Shown here piece by piece: positions 53,130 through 63,227 of a stretch of 64,000 nucleotides of DNA (positions are counted from its first letter, which is position 1; every line of letters begins with the position of its first letter). The stretch lies in the NCBI GenBank assembly GCA_910578345.1, contig CAJTRA010000002.1:1-64000 (forward strand). Direction: 5' to 3'. Origin of the DNA: an uncultured Lachnospiraceae bacterium. GTDB lineage: Bacteria; Bacillota; Clostridia; Lachnospirales; Lachnospiraceae. Made by a program: the position numbers and the translations under genes. The notes under the pieces were generated by a model, which was not told the origin of the DNA, did not search any database, and was given only the letters and a program-made list of their open reading frames with translations.

Positions 53130-54217
53130 CGATAGGCGAATTTATCTCTGACCGGCTGGGTAAGATCATGCTGTTTCTTTGCTGTACGGCCGCCGCGGCG
53201 CTCCTCCTGCGGGCGACCGGCACCTCCCCTGGCGTGCTCATCCTTCTGCTTCTCTTCTTATTTCTGATCTTTACTGTCACGCAGACATCCGAATACCTGA
53301 AATGCCGCCGCCACTTGTCCGGATTAAACGCGCTTATGCAGGGACTGGATCAAAAATACCTGTTCTTCGAATGCGCGCCGTCACCCTGTACCGTCTATGA
53401 ACAGAAGCTTTTCGAACTGATGCGCGATTCCGGCAGGTCGATGATCGGCGCCGTCTCGGACGCTCAGGCTTCCATGCAGGAGTACCGGGAATATATCGAA
53501 AGCTGGGTGCATGAGATCAAGACACCGATCACTGCCGCCAAACTGACCTGCCGGCATCTGGATTCTGACAGCCGCCGCAGATTCTCCGCAGAACTGGAAC
53601 AGATCGAGGCGCATGTGGAACGCGCCCTCTATTACGCGAGGGCTCAAAGCCCTGAACATGACTGCATTGTCTGTCAGGTCAATCTGGCCGACGTCGTATC
53701 CCAGGCTGTGGGAAATCACAGGACACTGCTCATTCAGAGTCACATGCAGATCGAGACCGGAGATCTGGACTTCACGATCTATACCGACAGAAAATGGGCT
53801 GTATTCATTCTGGGACAATTACTGCAGAATGCCTCCCACTATCGCAGAATTCCTTCCCCGCAGACAACAGCCGCAGAATCACCACATGCACCGGACCTGA
53901 ATGCATCGCCGCCGTCCATCCTCCTGACAGCCAAACCGCTTGGCAGGCAGCTACAGCTGACCGTCTCGGATAACGGCATCGGCATTCCGGCGCATGAACT
54001 GTTCCGTGTATTTGACCGAGGCTTTACCGGCAGCAACGGACGCCTGCGGGGCGGTTCTACCGGCATGGGCCTCTATCTGTGCCGTAAACTGGCCTCTATG
54101 CTGGAAATCGATATGCAGATTGCTTCCGAGAAACAGAAAGGCACTGCCGTCACGCTCACTTTTCCGGCAAAGCAGACGGCAGAAACGGCAAATAACAGAA
54201 ACCTTACAGAATTGTAA
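53126..54217 (+). CDS. Intramembrane-sensing histidine kinase, BceS-type
   Basis: 363 residues. Two membrane helices within the first 55 residues with almost no outside loop (LFLCCTAAAALLLRA, LILLLLFLFLIFTVTQ), the mark of kinases that take their signal from the partner ABC transporter. The H-box is ESWVHEIKTPITAAKL; ATPase motifs LLQNASHYRR, VSDNGIGIPAHELFRVFDRG and STGMGLYLCRKLA. Confidence 0.9.
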   Translation: MTIGEFISDRLGKIMLFLCCTAAAALLLRATGTSPGVLILLLLFLFLIFTVTQTSEYLKCRRHLSGLNALMQGLDQKYLFFECAPSPCTVYEQKLFELMRDSGRSMIGAVSDAQASMQEYREYIESWVHEIKTPITAAKLTCRHLDSDSRRRFSAELEQIEAHVERALYYARAQSPEHDCIVCQVNLADVVSQAVGNHRTLLIQSHMQIETGDLDFTIYTDRKWAVFILGQLLQNASHYRRIPSPQTTAAESPHAPDLNASPPSILLTAKPLGRQLQLTVSDNGIGIPAHELFRVFDRGFTGSNGRLRGGSTGMGLYLCRKLASMLEIDMQIASEKQKGTAVTLTFPAKQTAETANNRNLTEL

Positions 54218-54414
54218 GCCAACGCAATATCGATTCGATACCTTCCCGCTTCCTGATTCTGTATACTGTAGGAAAACGACACAACATATTTCTGCATATG
54301 TTCATACCAAAGTTATATACGGAATCTTCTGCAGGATCGAAAGTAAACTTTCCAATATCTTTCACAATACTACAGGGGGCCGTAAGACAGTCAAGCAAAA
54401 ACAGGAGGTAACAC
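54218..54414 (+). promoter_or_regulatory. Upstream region of bceAB with palindrome, candidate BceR target
   Basis: The 197-base gap holds TATACT (about 54259-54264) and a perfect dyad GAAAGT-AA-ACTTTC (54339-54352), 62 bases before the ribosome site. BceR-type regulators normally activate the ABC genes from such a gap. Confidence 0.4.
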
Positions 54415-55173
54415 ATGCTGCAGGTAACAAATATCGAGAAGTATTACAGTAACGGTGAGAGCGTCACCAAAGCGCTGAACCGAGTCAGTTTCCGTGTGGA
54501 AGACGGCGAGTTTATCGCCATTATGGGGGCGTCCGGCAGCGGCAAGACGACGCTGCTCAACTGCATCTCCACCATCGACACGGTAAGCGCCGGACAGATC
54601 TGTCTGGACGACATCGACATTTCTACCCTTTCTTCCGCTAAGCTGGCACGTTTCCGGCGTGAGAAACTGGGATTCGTATTCCAGGACTTCAATCTGCTCG
54701 ACTCGCTGACCATCGAGGAAAATATCGGCCTGGCCCTCTCCTTGACGCACACGGATCCGGGATCCGTACAGAAAAAGGTGCAGGACGTGGCGCAGAAGCT
54801 TGGCATCACCGATATTCTGCCCAAATTCCCCTACCAGGTATCCGGCGGCCAGAAGCAGCGCGCCGCCTGTGCCCGCGCCATGGTGGCAGGACAGTCCCTG
54901 CTTCTGGCTGACGAACCCACCGGCGCGCTGGATTCCAGGGCATCCAAAAATCTGCTGGAGATCATGACACAGATGAACCAGGCCATGCATGCAACCATCC
55001 TCATGGTCACACACGACGCCTACAGCGCCAGTTATGCTTCCCGTATCCTGTTCCTCAAAGACGGCCGGCTTTTCAATGAACTGATCCGCGGCGACAGAGA
55101 CCGCTCTGTCTTCTATCACGAGATCCTGGATGTGCTTGCCCTGTTAGGAGGTGATATCAGTGACGTTATCTAA
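54415..55173 (+). CDS. ABC transporter ATP-binding protein, BceA-type
   Basis: 252 residues, MacB/LolD-like ATPase: Walker A GASGSGKTT, Q-loop VFQDFNLLDSLT, signature VSGGQKQRAACARA, Walker B LLLADEPTGALDS, His MVTHDA. GGAGG is 5 bases before the ATG. It overlaps the permease gene by 14 bases. Confidence 0.94.
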   Translation: MLQVTNIEKYYSNGESVTKALNRVSFRVEDGEFIAIMGASGSGKTTLLNCISTIDTVSAGQICLDDIDISTLSSAKLARFRREKLGFVFQDFNLLDSLTIEENIGLALSLTHTDPGSVQKKVQDVAQKLGITDILPKFPYQVSGGQKQRAACARAMVAGQSLLLADEPTGALDSRASKNLLEIMTQMNQAMHATILMVTHDAYSASYASRILFLKDGRLFNELIRGDRDRSVFYHEILDVLALLGGDISDVI

Positions 55174-57097
55174 ACTTTCCCTACGCAATGCCAGACGCCA
55201 GACCGGCGACTATCTGGTCTATTTCGTCACGGTCATCATAACGGCAGCCTTGCTCTATGCCTGCAACGGCCTGATCTTCTCCTCAGAGGTTCAGAAACTG
55301 TCCTCCATGCTGAGAACGCTTCCTCTGGTGATCGTTCTTGCCAGTATCGTGGTAGTCTGCATCATTGGCTGGCTGGTGCAGTACACCACCGGCTTCATGT
55401 TCACGAAACGCAGCCGGGAGTTCGGCACCTATATCCTGATCGGACTGGAAAACAGACAGGTGGCACGGCTTTTCTTCCTGGAAAATCTGATCGTGGGCAC
55501 ATTTGCCTTCGCTCTCGGCATTCTGCTCGGCAATCTGGTCTTTCAGACGCTGCGGGCCATCCTTCTGGCTTTGTTCGGTATCCCCTACACCTTTGCCTTC
55601 TCCTTCTCCTGCAAAGCCACGGCCCTGACACTGGCCTACTTTGTCCTGATCTATCTGCTTGCGCAGCTTAGAAGCCGCAGGCGGATCCGTTCCATGAAAA
55701 TATACGATCTGATCTATTATGACCGGCTCAATGAAAATGCCGTCCTCACAAAAAGCGGCCGGCGAAAGAAGATCTTCTCCGCCTCCCTTGTGTTCGGTGC
55801 TGCCGGAACGCTCCTGCTCCTGAAAAGAAGTCTGCCCGCCGGCATCCTGGGATCCGCCTGCATCATCGTGTTCCTGTACGGCTTCTTCCTGAGTTTCTCT
55901 TCCGGTGTCCCGGCCTGGTTTGACCGACATACCGCCCGAAAATATCAGGGACAGAATCCGCTCCTCTTCCGCACGCTGTCCGCCAAATTAAATACCATGG
56001 GAATCGTCATGGCCACGATCGCGCTGTTGTTCACCGCCGTGCTGATCTCTCAGGGCACCGGCCTGATCTTCGGCGCCATCTTCGAAAGCCGCCGGTCGGC
56101 AGAGGCCTGTTACGATATTTTCATCAGTACGAACAGCCCGGATCAGGACTTCAGTGACTATATTGCCTATATCGAGTCCTCTATCCCTGTCGCTGCCGCC
56201 CATTCGTACAGTATCTACCAGGGTCCGGACGCCCATATCACGGACTATCTGGACGCAAATACGGACTATCATCCCTGCTATTCCTATGATACTTGGATGA
56301 AGTTCAGCGATTACGCAGCCCTGCGCTCCATGCTGGGATACCCTGCCGTTACCATGACATCCGGCGAATATCTGATCCACTGCGTTCCTTATCAAAAGAG
56401 CGTCGTGGCAGCCTGTGCACAGCCGATCGCCATCGACGGCGCTATGCTCCGTCCGGGCAGTATTCACACGGAAAATCTGAACCAGAAGCTCTGGAATACC
56501 AACGGTACGGATTTTATCCTCATCCTGCCGGATGAAGCCGTTCTCTCCCGTCCTGTCAGCCATAATCTGTATGCCGCCATGACAAAGGAGCCTGTCAGCG
56601 CCGGGCAGCATGATACGCTGTGTCGGATCCGTGACAATCAAAATCTCCGTAGAGCAGGCTATGCCACGCTCTATACCGCACCGCAGGTACGGGAAGAATA
56701 TGCAAGTTGGACGGCAATGACAATCCTTCCCCTTTATTATCTGGCTCTCGTTCTCACCATGACCGCTGCCACAATCCTGACCATCCAGCAGCTTTCCGAG
56801 ACGGACCGGTACAGGCGGCAGTTCCTGCTGCTTAAGAAGCTTGGCATGGACCAGAGGGAAATGAACCGGGCGCTGCGTCTGCAGTTTACGATCTACTATG
56901 CGATGCCCGCCATCCCGCCTCTGTTTGTCAGCATTCCTTTTCTCCTGAATCTGTGCAGCGCCACCGATCCGGGCGTCACGGAAGGATTCTACCGGCCGCT
57001 TAACATTGTCTGCATCACGTTGACGCTGTTTTGCATGATCTATGCCGTCTATATTGTGATGGCCTACCGCAGTCTGAAGCGGAATGTGCTGCCCTGA
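55160..57097 (+). CDS. ABC transporter permease, BceB-type (FtsX family)
   Basis: 645 residues, about ten helices with a large extracellular domain (about residues 310-530) between helices 7 and 8, the peptide-binding region of BceB-type permeases; FtsX-like C-terminus (LPLYYLALVLTMTAATIL). GTG 55160 is chosen since GGAGG lies 8 bases upstream; a GTG at 55151 lies inside that ribosome site. The ligand (bacitracin, a lantibiotic or similar) cannot be told. Confidence 0.92.
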   Translation: MTLSKLSLRNARRQTGDYLVYFVTVIITAALLYACNGLIFSSEVQKLSSMLRTLPLVIVLASIVVVCIIGWLVQYTTGFMFTKRSREFGTYILIGLENRQVARLFFLENLIVGTFAFALGILLGNLVFQTLRAILLALFGIPYTFAFSFSCKATALTLAYFVLIYLLAQLRSRRRIRSMKIYDLIYYDRLNENAVLTKSGRRKKIFSASLVFGAAGTLLLLKRSLPAGILGSACIIVFLYGFFLSFSSGVPAWFDRHTARKYQGQNPLLFRTLSAKLNTMGIVMATIALLFTAVLISQGTGLIFGAIFESRRSAEACYDIFISTNSPDQDFSDYIAYIESSIPVAAAHSYSIYQGPDAHITDYLDANTDYHPCYSYDTWMKFSDYAALRSMLGYPAVTMTSGEYLIHCVPYQKSVVAACAQPIAIDGAMLRPGSIHTENLNQKLWNTNGTDFILILPDEAVLSRPVSHNLYAAMTKEPVSAGQHDTLCRIRDNQNLRRAGYATLYTAPQVREEYASWTAMTILPLYYLALVLTMTAATILTIQQLSETDRYRRQFLLLKKLGMDQREMNRALRLQFTIYYAMPAIPPLFVSIPFLLNLCSATDPGVTEGFYRPLNIVCITLTLFCMIYAVYIVMAYRSLKRNVLP

Positions 57098-57169
57098 AGT
57101 GAAAATAAATTTACTTCTAAAATCAAGCAGGAGGCAGTGACTAACCGCCATGCTCCCATGGCACGCCTG

Positions 57170-57202
57170 CCGGGCGCACCACCAAAAAAGAATGGCATCC
57201 AC
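57170..57202. repeat. Right copy of the direct repeat flanking the BceRSAB module
   Basis: Nearly identical to 52286-52319 (see there). It overlaps the left arm of the terminator at 57186-57216. Confidence 0.7.
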
Positions 57203-57216
57203 CACGCCATTCTTTT
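57186..57216. terminator. Bidirectional terminator after bceB
   Basis: AAAAGAATGGC (57186-57196) and GCCATTCTTTT (57206-57216): perfect 11-bp stem, 9-base loop, U-tails on both strands. It ends bceAB on the plus strand and the lacI-type remnant on the minus strand. Confidence 0.8.
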
Positions 57217-57250
57217 CCTGTTTCGATTATTTTATCTATCCTTATAGAAA

Positions 57251-57843
57251 TTAACCAGTAGATCTCCGGTCAGCCACAGATCTCTTACACACAATCTCAC
57301 CGGAAATAAGTTGAATCCCTTTCACGTATGTTTCCCCTTTAATCTTCCTGATCAGGGATCCCACACACGCTTCCGCCATCCGTTCCATATCTACCTTATA
57401 TGTGCTAATCCTGGTATCATCAACGCCCGACGGCCGGAAATCATCTATACCGACTACCGATATATCCTGCGGAACCTGATATCTTTTCGCTTCCAGATTC
57501 TGTATCACAATATCTGCGATGAAATCACAATTGCAGAGGTATGCATCCACCCTCCCCACAAAGCCGATCTGTCTGTGGCCCTTGCCAATCAGGTGATCTG
57601 TCATAACATAGGCTCCATAATATTGTTCCGGTATGATAACACCGATATTTCCCGTTTTTTCAGCAGGCTTTACCTTGCCCGTTCCGGCCGTCGTGCCGGT
57701 ATACCCCATCTCCTTCGCCAATGCCTTGATTTGATCCCGCAGTTGTGCATTTACACCGGGCTTGTCGGTCAGCCCTTGTGAACGGCCATGTTACTGACTC
57801 CGACCCGTTCCGCAATATCCGTTAATGTTACGCCTTTAGCCAT
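57251..57843 (-). pseudogene. Decayed LacI-family regulator
   Basis: The start MAKGVTLTDIAERVGVSNMA is a normal LacI helix-turn-helix with a ribosome site. After AVHKG the frame stops; losing one G from a GGGG run explains it, since the next frame continues LTDKPGVNAQLRDQIKALA. The sugar-binding part then lacks two large blocks in frame: GVIIPE joins directly to QYYGAYVMTDHLI, and GRVDA joins to YLCNCDF, removing roughly 80 and 50 residues compared with family members. The C-terminal end (PQDISVVGIDDF) is intact. It follows the GH13 gene, probably once its regulator. Confidence 0.85.
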
Positions 57844-57972
57844 TATAGCTCTCCATAGTTAATTTAATATTTCTTTCTCTACAATTAACTATAAATATTT
57901 AGCATATATCTGTCGACTTCCCGATATCTCATACCTGCAACAAGTCTATACCGGTTGCGCAAACCCGATATC

Positions 57973-59625
57973 TTATTCCTTCATCCGAAAGATCACTGAC
58001 TCATATGCCCGAAGCACAGGGCCCCTATAGCCGCCCTCCCTGTCATAGGAAGACATCAGCGCTTCCCCGGCGCCGTCAAGCAGTCCATCCGGGATGGTAT
58101 GTTCCTGCCTGGAGAAATTATGGAACGTCAGCAGCGTCTCTTCCGGCGTACTGCGTGTAAATGCGATCAACTCCTTATCGCCTGTATCCAGAAACGTCAT
58201 CTCACCATGCGTCAGCGCACTGGATGTTTTCCTCAGTGCGATCAGCCGTCGGTAGCACTGGTAAATAGAATAAGCATCCTGCCGCTGCGCCTCCACGTTA
58301 ATCTTCTTCGTGTTTGGATTCACTTTAAGCCATGGCGTCCCTGTGGTAAAACCGCCATTCGCAGAACCGTCCCACTGCATGGGCGTACGGGCGTTGTCCC
58401 GGCTTTCCCTTTGCGCCTGAGCCAGGGCCTCTTCCGGCGTCATTCCTGCAAGCAGGTTCTGCCGGTACTGGTTCTGCGTACCCAGATCGTTATAATCCTC
58501 TATGGCTGCAAATTTCACGTCTGTCATGCCGATCTCCTCCCCCTGATACACAAAGGGTGTGCCCGGCAGACTATGTAAGAATACCGCCAGAAATTTCGCC
58601 GAAACCTCCCAATACTGCCCGTCGTCACCATAAAGAGAGACTTGGCGGGGCTTGTCATGATTACTGAAGAAACGGGCCCACCAGCCGTCTTCCTTCAGCG
58701 CTTCGTAGCTCTCCTGAATATCATGCTTTAACTTTTCGGGCGACCAGGTAGCGATCTCTACCTCAGGCGGCACAAAGGGAATCGCCATGTCAAATTCTTC
58801 CCGGTCTGTCCGCACATAATTGCCCAGTTCTTCCACGGTCGACGCCGAAACTTCTCCCACGGTCAGCACATTGCGGGGCGCATAGATGCGTCTGTTCATC
58901 TCCCGGATATAAGCGTGAGTACCAGGCCGTCCAGCCAGACAGTCAGGGAAAGAATACCCATCCGGAAAAGCAGGCAGGGCAGAATCCGGGAAGTCCTGCG
59001 GCTTATCCAGATAACTGATCGCATCTACCCGAAAACCTTCCACACCTTTGTCCACCCACCAGTCCATCATCTGGTAGATTTCCTCACGAAGCTGCGGGCA
59101 GGCCCAATTGAGATCAGGCTGTTTTTTGGAAAAATAATGAAAATAATATTGTCCCCGTTCCGGCACAAACTCCCAGGCGCTGCCTCCAAAAACGGACGCC
59201 CAGTTATTAGGCTCATGACCGTCTACCGGGTCACGCCAGATATAATACTCACTCTTACTGTTTTCCCTGCCCGATCTGGACGCAAGAAACCAAGGGTGTT
59301 CATCCGACGAATGGTTCACTACCAGATCCATAATGATGCGGATGCCTTTCTCCCGGCAGGCATCCCGCAGACGATCCCAATCCTCCATCGTCCCGAATTC
59401 CTCCATGATCTCCTGATAACCGGAAATATCATAGCCGTTGTCGTCATTGGGTGAACGGTACACCGGCGACAGCCAGATCGCATTCACTCCCAGCTCCTCC
59501 AAATAGTCAATCTTCTGCAGTATCCCAGGCAGGTCTCCGATTCCGTCTCCATTGGCATCGTAGAAGCTACGGGGATAGATCTGATAAATGACCAGATCCT
59601 TTATCCAGTCTTTTTCTGACGTCAT
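57973..59625 (-). CDS. Alpha-glucosidase / oligo-1,6-glucosidase (GH13)
   Basis: 550 residues, cytoplasmic. GH13 regions: DLVVNHSSDEHPWF, GFRVDAISYL (nucleophile Asp), VGEVSAST (acid Glu) and FFSNHDKPRQ. VYRSPNDDNGYDISGY and the overall length fit oligo-1,6-glucosidase/sucrase-type enzymes that split isomaltose, maltose or sucrose-like alpha-glucosides. The start at 59625 follows GGAGG by 8 bases. Promoter at 59662-59690. Confidence 0.92.
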   Translation of the reverse strand: MTSEKDWIKDLVIYQIYPRSFYDANGDGIGDLPGILQKIDYLEELGVNAIWLSPVYRSPNDDNGYDISGYQEIMEEFGTMEDWDRLRDACREKGIRIIMDLVVNHSSDEHPWFLASRSGRENSKSEYYIWRDPVDGHEPNNWASVFGGSAWEFVPERGQYYFHYFSKKQPDLNWACPQLREEIYQMMDWWVDKGVEGFRVDAISYLDKPQDFPDSALPAFPDGYSFPDCLAGRPGTHAYIREMNRRIYAPRNVLTVGEVSASTVEELGNYVRTDREEFDMAIPFVPPEVEIATWSPEKLKHDIQESYEALKEDGWWARFFSNHDKPRQVSLYGDDGQYWEVSAKFLAVFLHSLPGTPFVYQGEEIGMTDVKFAAIEDYNDLGTQNQYRQNLLAGMTPEEALAQAQRESRDNARTPMQWDGSANGGFTTGTPWLKVNPNTKKINVEAQRQDAYSIYQCYRRLIALRKTSSALTHGEMTFLDTGDKELIAFTRSTPEETLLTFHNFSRQEHTIPDGLLDGAGEALMSSYDREGGYRGPVLRAYESVIFRMKE

Positions 59626-59661
59626 GGTCAATCCCTCCTTTTCCACGTAATTTTATCTTAC

Positions 59662-59690
59662 TTATAACATTCTTTAACCATCATTGTCAA
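59662..59690 (-). promoter_or_regulatory. Promoter of the GH13 gene
   Basis: Minus-strand TTGACA (59685-59690), 17-base spacer, TTATAA (59662-59667). Near-consensus. Its LacI-type regulator downstream is broken, so it may be constitutive now. Confidence 0.7.
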
Positions 59691-59753
59691 CGAGAGAAAG
59701 ATCATTCCGCCCATGCTATTTCACTTTATCCCCATAACAAGCTGGTCTTTAAC

Positions 59754-60863
59754 TTACTGCCTGACTGTCATCTCATAATTTCCCGAAATCCCGTACCCAA
59801 TTACATTTTCTTCCGCCATCTGATAATTCAGGACATCCACATTAATCTGATTGGGCAGAAACGTAATATGAAGCGTTCCCGTTCCTCCCCATCCGTCATC
59901 CTCAAATTCGTAAAACAGTTCACCGTTCTCAATCGTGCCGGCAATATCGTCCACCGAGGCAAACCGCTCCGTCATGCCCTGTTCCGTAAAAAGACTGCCG
60001 GAAAATTCATTGCCGTTTCGGATGCTGCAGGTCAGTTCGTTCCTGCTCACAGGTGAAGGGTCTTCATAAGCCGCAATAAATCCGGTGCTCACGCGCCATT
60101 TCCCGGAATAGCTTTCATAATCCGTGAGCGGTTCCTTTCCTCCTGTCAGTTGAATCAGCCTCTTTACATCTCTTGCAAGCACGTTGCTTTCCCACGGAAG
60201 ATATTCGTTGACTGTATCGCTAAACCCTTCATTGTAGGTAAAATGATCTCCCTGATCTTCGTAAATCCGTACTACCACATGTGGGATCGCGCCCTGCGGT
60301 CCTGCTCCTGTCATATATTCCGCCCCTATGACTACATCTTCTTTCCCATCAACGTTCGTATCCGTAAACAAGACAAACTTCACGTCATAGTACATGCCAT
60401 ATCCACTTTTGCCGTTCGTACCGATCTGGGGAAACTGATATAGAATCTCCTCTCCTTTTACCAGATAAAACGTCACATCTTCCAACGGATTCTCGGCTGC
60501 AGGATCCGGTTCATAAGATACAAACCATACTGTTCCCCAATCATTTAACTCCGTCTGAAAAGACTGCTCTTCCAGGATTCTGTCCGCATCCAGTCTCCCC
60601 TGCGCCCTATCACCGGTCTCTCCGCCGGGTAACTGTCCGGACTGGTCAGGCTGCCCCTGCTGTTCTGACTGCTCCGACTCGCCCTGCGACAGTTCTTCCG
60701 CCAGATTCTCTCCGTCCGGATCTTGCGGAAGCTGCGAAACGTTTTCCGATTCTTCCGGCACCGCCGTATTCTGTATATCACGTCTTCCACATCCTGCAAG
60801 CAATATAACCGCTGTCATAATTCCTGCCATACCACTGATCCGCCTTTTCTTCCCAAAACACAT
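59754..60863 (-). CDS. Lipoprotein of unknown function
   Basis: 369 residues. Lipobox VILLAGCGRR (Cys near residue 25), a Gln/Glu/Pro/Ser-rich linker (about 30-95), then a beta-rich domain with a calcium-loop-like FTDTNVDGKEDVVIGAEY (as in FG-GAP/VCBS-type repeats) and a C-terminal beta domain. I do not recognise a family with a known role. Start at 60863, GGGAG 8 bases upstream. Between the GH36 and GH13 genes, but possibly unrelated to sugar use. Confidence 0.75.
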   Translation of the reverse strand: MCFGKKRRISGMAGIMTAVILLAGCGRRDIQNTAVPEESENVSQLPQDPDGENLAEELSQGESEQSEQQGQPDQSGQLPGGETGDRAQGRLDADRILEEQSFQTELNDWGTVWFVSYEPDPAAENPLEDVTFYLVKGEEILYQFPQIGTNGKSGYGMYYDVKFVLFTDTNVDGKEDVVIGAEYMTGAGPQGAIPHVVVRIYEDQGDHFTYNEGFSDTVNEYLPWESNVLARDVKRLIQLTGGKEPLTDYESYSGKWRVSTGFIAAYEDPSPVSRNELTCSIRNGNEFSGSLFTEQGMTERFASVDDIAGTIENGELFYEFEDDGWGGTGTLHITFLPNQINVDVLNYQMAEENVIGYGISGNYEMTVRQ

Positions 60864-61023
60864 TACTATTTCTCCCGCTCCTTCTCTTCTCATTGATATC
60901 ATCTCTCAGTTCTTTCAGTTCTTCGTCGGAAAGGCTGTTGCCGTCAGGCTCCTTTAGGCAGAGGGCAAAATGGAATGGGGCCGGGATTGGAGCGGGCAAA
61001 AAAATTTTTCTCTGGCCCTGGCT

Positions 61024-63129
61024 TCACCTTAAATGCACCGCTACCGCCCGCATCTCCTCCGTATTCCTGCAAAGCAGCCTACTGCCTTCCAGGCGCACTT
61101 CCACCGCACAGTCCGAATAAACTGTGTCGATCTGATACGTTTTGTCCGCCGGAAGATCAGGCAGGACAACTTCCATCCATTCCTCACGATTCTCATAGAA
61201 ACTGTGGAACACCACGAAAGCCTCCTTATTGTCACCTTCCCGCAGCACCCCCTGCCAGCCCTTCGGATTGCGGTAACTTACCACATCCGGCCCGAATCTG
61301 TAGGATCTGCCCTTTTTGATGATAGGTGCGATCTTCTTATAGAATGCAATACCGTCCTCTATCACCTTCCACTGATCACCAGACAGTCCCAGCACATCTC
61401 CCGACAGACACATTCTGCCCAGGAAAGTATTCGCAATCGAATAGGCAATCCTCTTCAGAGAATCTGTCTTTCTGATAACGGCCCAGATCTGGCTCTGCCG
61501 CGGCAGGATCACCCGATGCAGGTTCGCCGCAATGATCGGAATCTCTTCACACTCATGCGCATCGGAAAAAGACGCCATACTGCATTTACTCATCATCAGC
61601 GGCTCCAGCCTGTGGCCGCCGGAAGCACAGTTCTCCAGGATGATATCCGGCACCTGCTCCTTCACCTTGTCCACAAATGACGCGGCAGCCGCCATGTTCT
61701 GGCGCAGTCCTTCACCCAGGGATTCCGCCCCGTCACAACCCAGACCGATCGTATCGTTATAGTCAATCTTCATATATTCGAAGCCATATCTGTTCAAAGT
61801 TCCGATCACTCTGTCCGTAAGATATTCCTGTACCCAGGGATCACGCATATCCCAGAATCTTCTCATGGATGTCGTCAGCACCTTGCCGTCCCGCTTCAGC
61901 AGATGATCCGTGTTCTGATACGCACGTGCCCTTTCCCCCACATTCTCGATCTCAAACCAAATACCCGGCTTCAGGCCATGTTCCCGGATCGTCTGTACCG
62001 TCTTATCCAATCCCTGTGGGAAAAGTTCTTTGGAGACTTCATAATCTCCCATGGAGACATCCCATGGAATGCCCTCTTCCTTATACCAGCCGCAGTCAAT
62101 GACAAAATAGGAAAATCCCTTATCCTTGATCACATCCACGATCGCACTGATATTCTCGTGGGAAGGGCATCCCCAGGTAGTACAATATTCGTTAAAGATC
62201 ACGGGAAGCTCCTGTTCGCTCCCAGGCCCTCTGTCCGCTGCCTCCTCCATCGCGCCTGTCATGCGCTGGGAAATCAGATCAATCCCGCCGCCTTTACATA
62301 CGGAAAGGATCGCTTCCGGTGAAACGAAGCGTTCTCCTGCTCCGATATTCTTAAGCCAATGTCCCAGCTCTCTATCCGCCAGTCCGCCTGAAATACTGAT
62401 ATTGTCTCCCCGGCGGTACACCTCCATCTGCCAGGACGCATTATGCGCCAGCATGGCGCCCCAGAAAAGATCGCTCTTGCGGTCTTCCATCACAAGATAG
62501 GGAAAGTAACCGTTCACCGGCATGGATCCCGCCTGCCCAAACCGCTCACACCGCACCGCATGACCGCCCCAGGAGGGCTCCAACTGTAAATCCTCCACAC
62601 CCCGCGTCTCAAGCCTGCCCTCCATGCTCCACACGCTTCTCAGCCTGTGCATATAGAGACAGCCCTCATCCTTACTGCTCACAAATGGCGATATTTTCCC
62701 CAGGGAAAAACTGGACAACATGTCAAGCCCCACTGTCTGCGTGCTCCTATTGTGAAACACCGTATGGCATCTCACAAAGGTCTCCCCCCGTCGCCATTTC
62801 AAATGATGTTCCAGCGCAAGCCCTCTCTTATCCTCCAGGATCGTACAGATCTCTACGCCGTTCTCTTCCTCCACCATCGTCTGTTCTTTCCAGGCAAAGC
62901 CGTATATGCTGCCGCCCTGCCGCATCGTCCTGCCGCCCGCATATCCGCCCGGATAGGCATCCCCCACGATATGTACCTGCACGAGGCTGTCCGTGTAAGG
63001 TTTTTCCTTCTCCGCTTCCACATACGCCACATCTGCAGGCAGAAGCGCCAAGTCTGTCTGCCCGTTCTCCTCATCAATAAAATACAGACACTGCATGTCT
63101 CCTAAAATGTATTTTTTCTGTTCCGTCAT
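61024..63129 (-). CDS. Alpha-galactosidase (GH36)
   Basis: 701 residues, cytoplasmic: N-terminal beta-supersandwich (about 1-320), TIM barrel with nucleophile in YMKIDYNDTIG and acid/base in SFSDAHECEEIP, and a C-terminal beta domain. Other marks: YFVIDCGWY and GIWFEIENVG. It removes alpha-1,6-galactose from raffinose- and melibiose-type sugars. Start at 63129; AGGAG is 11 bases upstream, so an in-frame TTG or GTG slightly earlier is possible. It is 98 bases after the permease gene. Confidence 0.92.
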   Translation of the reverse strand: MTEQKKYILGDMQCLYFIDEENGQTDLALLPADVAYVEAEKEKPYTDSLVQVHIVGDAYPGGYAGGRTMRQGGSIYGFAWKEQTMVEEENGVEICTILEDKRGLALEHHLKWRRGETFVRCHTVFHNRSTQTVGLDMLSSFSLGKISPFVSSKDEGCLYMHRLRSVWSMEGRLETRGVEDLQLEPSWGGHAVRCERFGQAGSMPVNGYFPYLVMEDRKSDLFWGAMLAHNASWQMEVYRRGDNISISGGLADRELGHWLKNIGAGERFVSPEAILSVCKGGGIDLISQRMTGAMEEAADRGPGSEQELPVIFNEYCTTWGCPSHENISAIVDVIKDKGFSYFVIDCGWYKEEGIPWDVSMGDYEVSKELFPQGLDKTVQTIREHGLKPGIWFEIENVGERARAYQNTDHLLKRDGKVLTTSMRRFWDMRDPWVQEYLTDRVIGTLNRYGFEYMKIDYNDTIGLGCDGAESLGEGLRQNMAAAASFVDKVKEQVPDIILENCASGGHRLEPLMMSKCSMASFSDAHECEEIPIIAANLHRVILPRQSQIWAVIRKTDSLKRIAYSIANTFLGRMCLSGDVLGLSGDQWKVIEDGIAFYKKIAPIIKKGRSYRFGPDVVSYRNPKGWQGVLREGDNKEAFVVFHSFYENREEWMEVVLPDLPADKTYQIDTVYSDCAVEVRLEGSRLLCRNTEEMRAVAVHLR

Positions 63130-63227
63130 TTCCAATATCACTCCTTTCGTTCTCATCATCACCGGCTGTCAGTCATCTCAATGCACAAACAGCCGGAAGC
63201 CAAAGCTCCGACTGTTGTCCGGATCCT

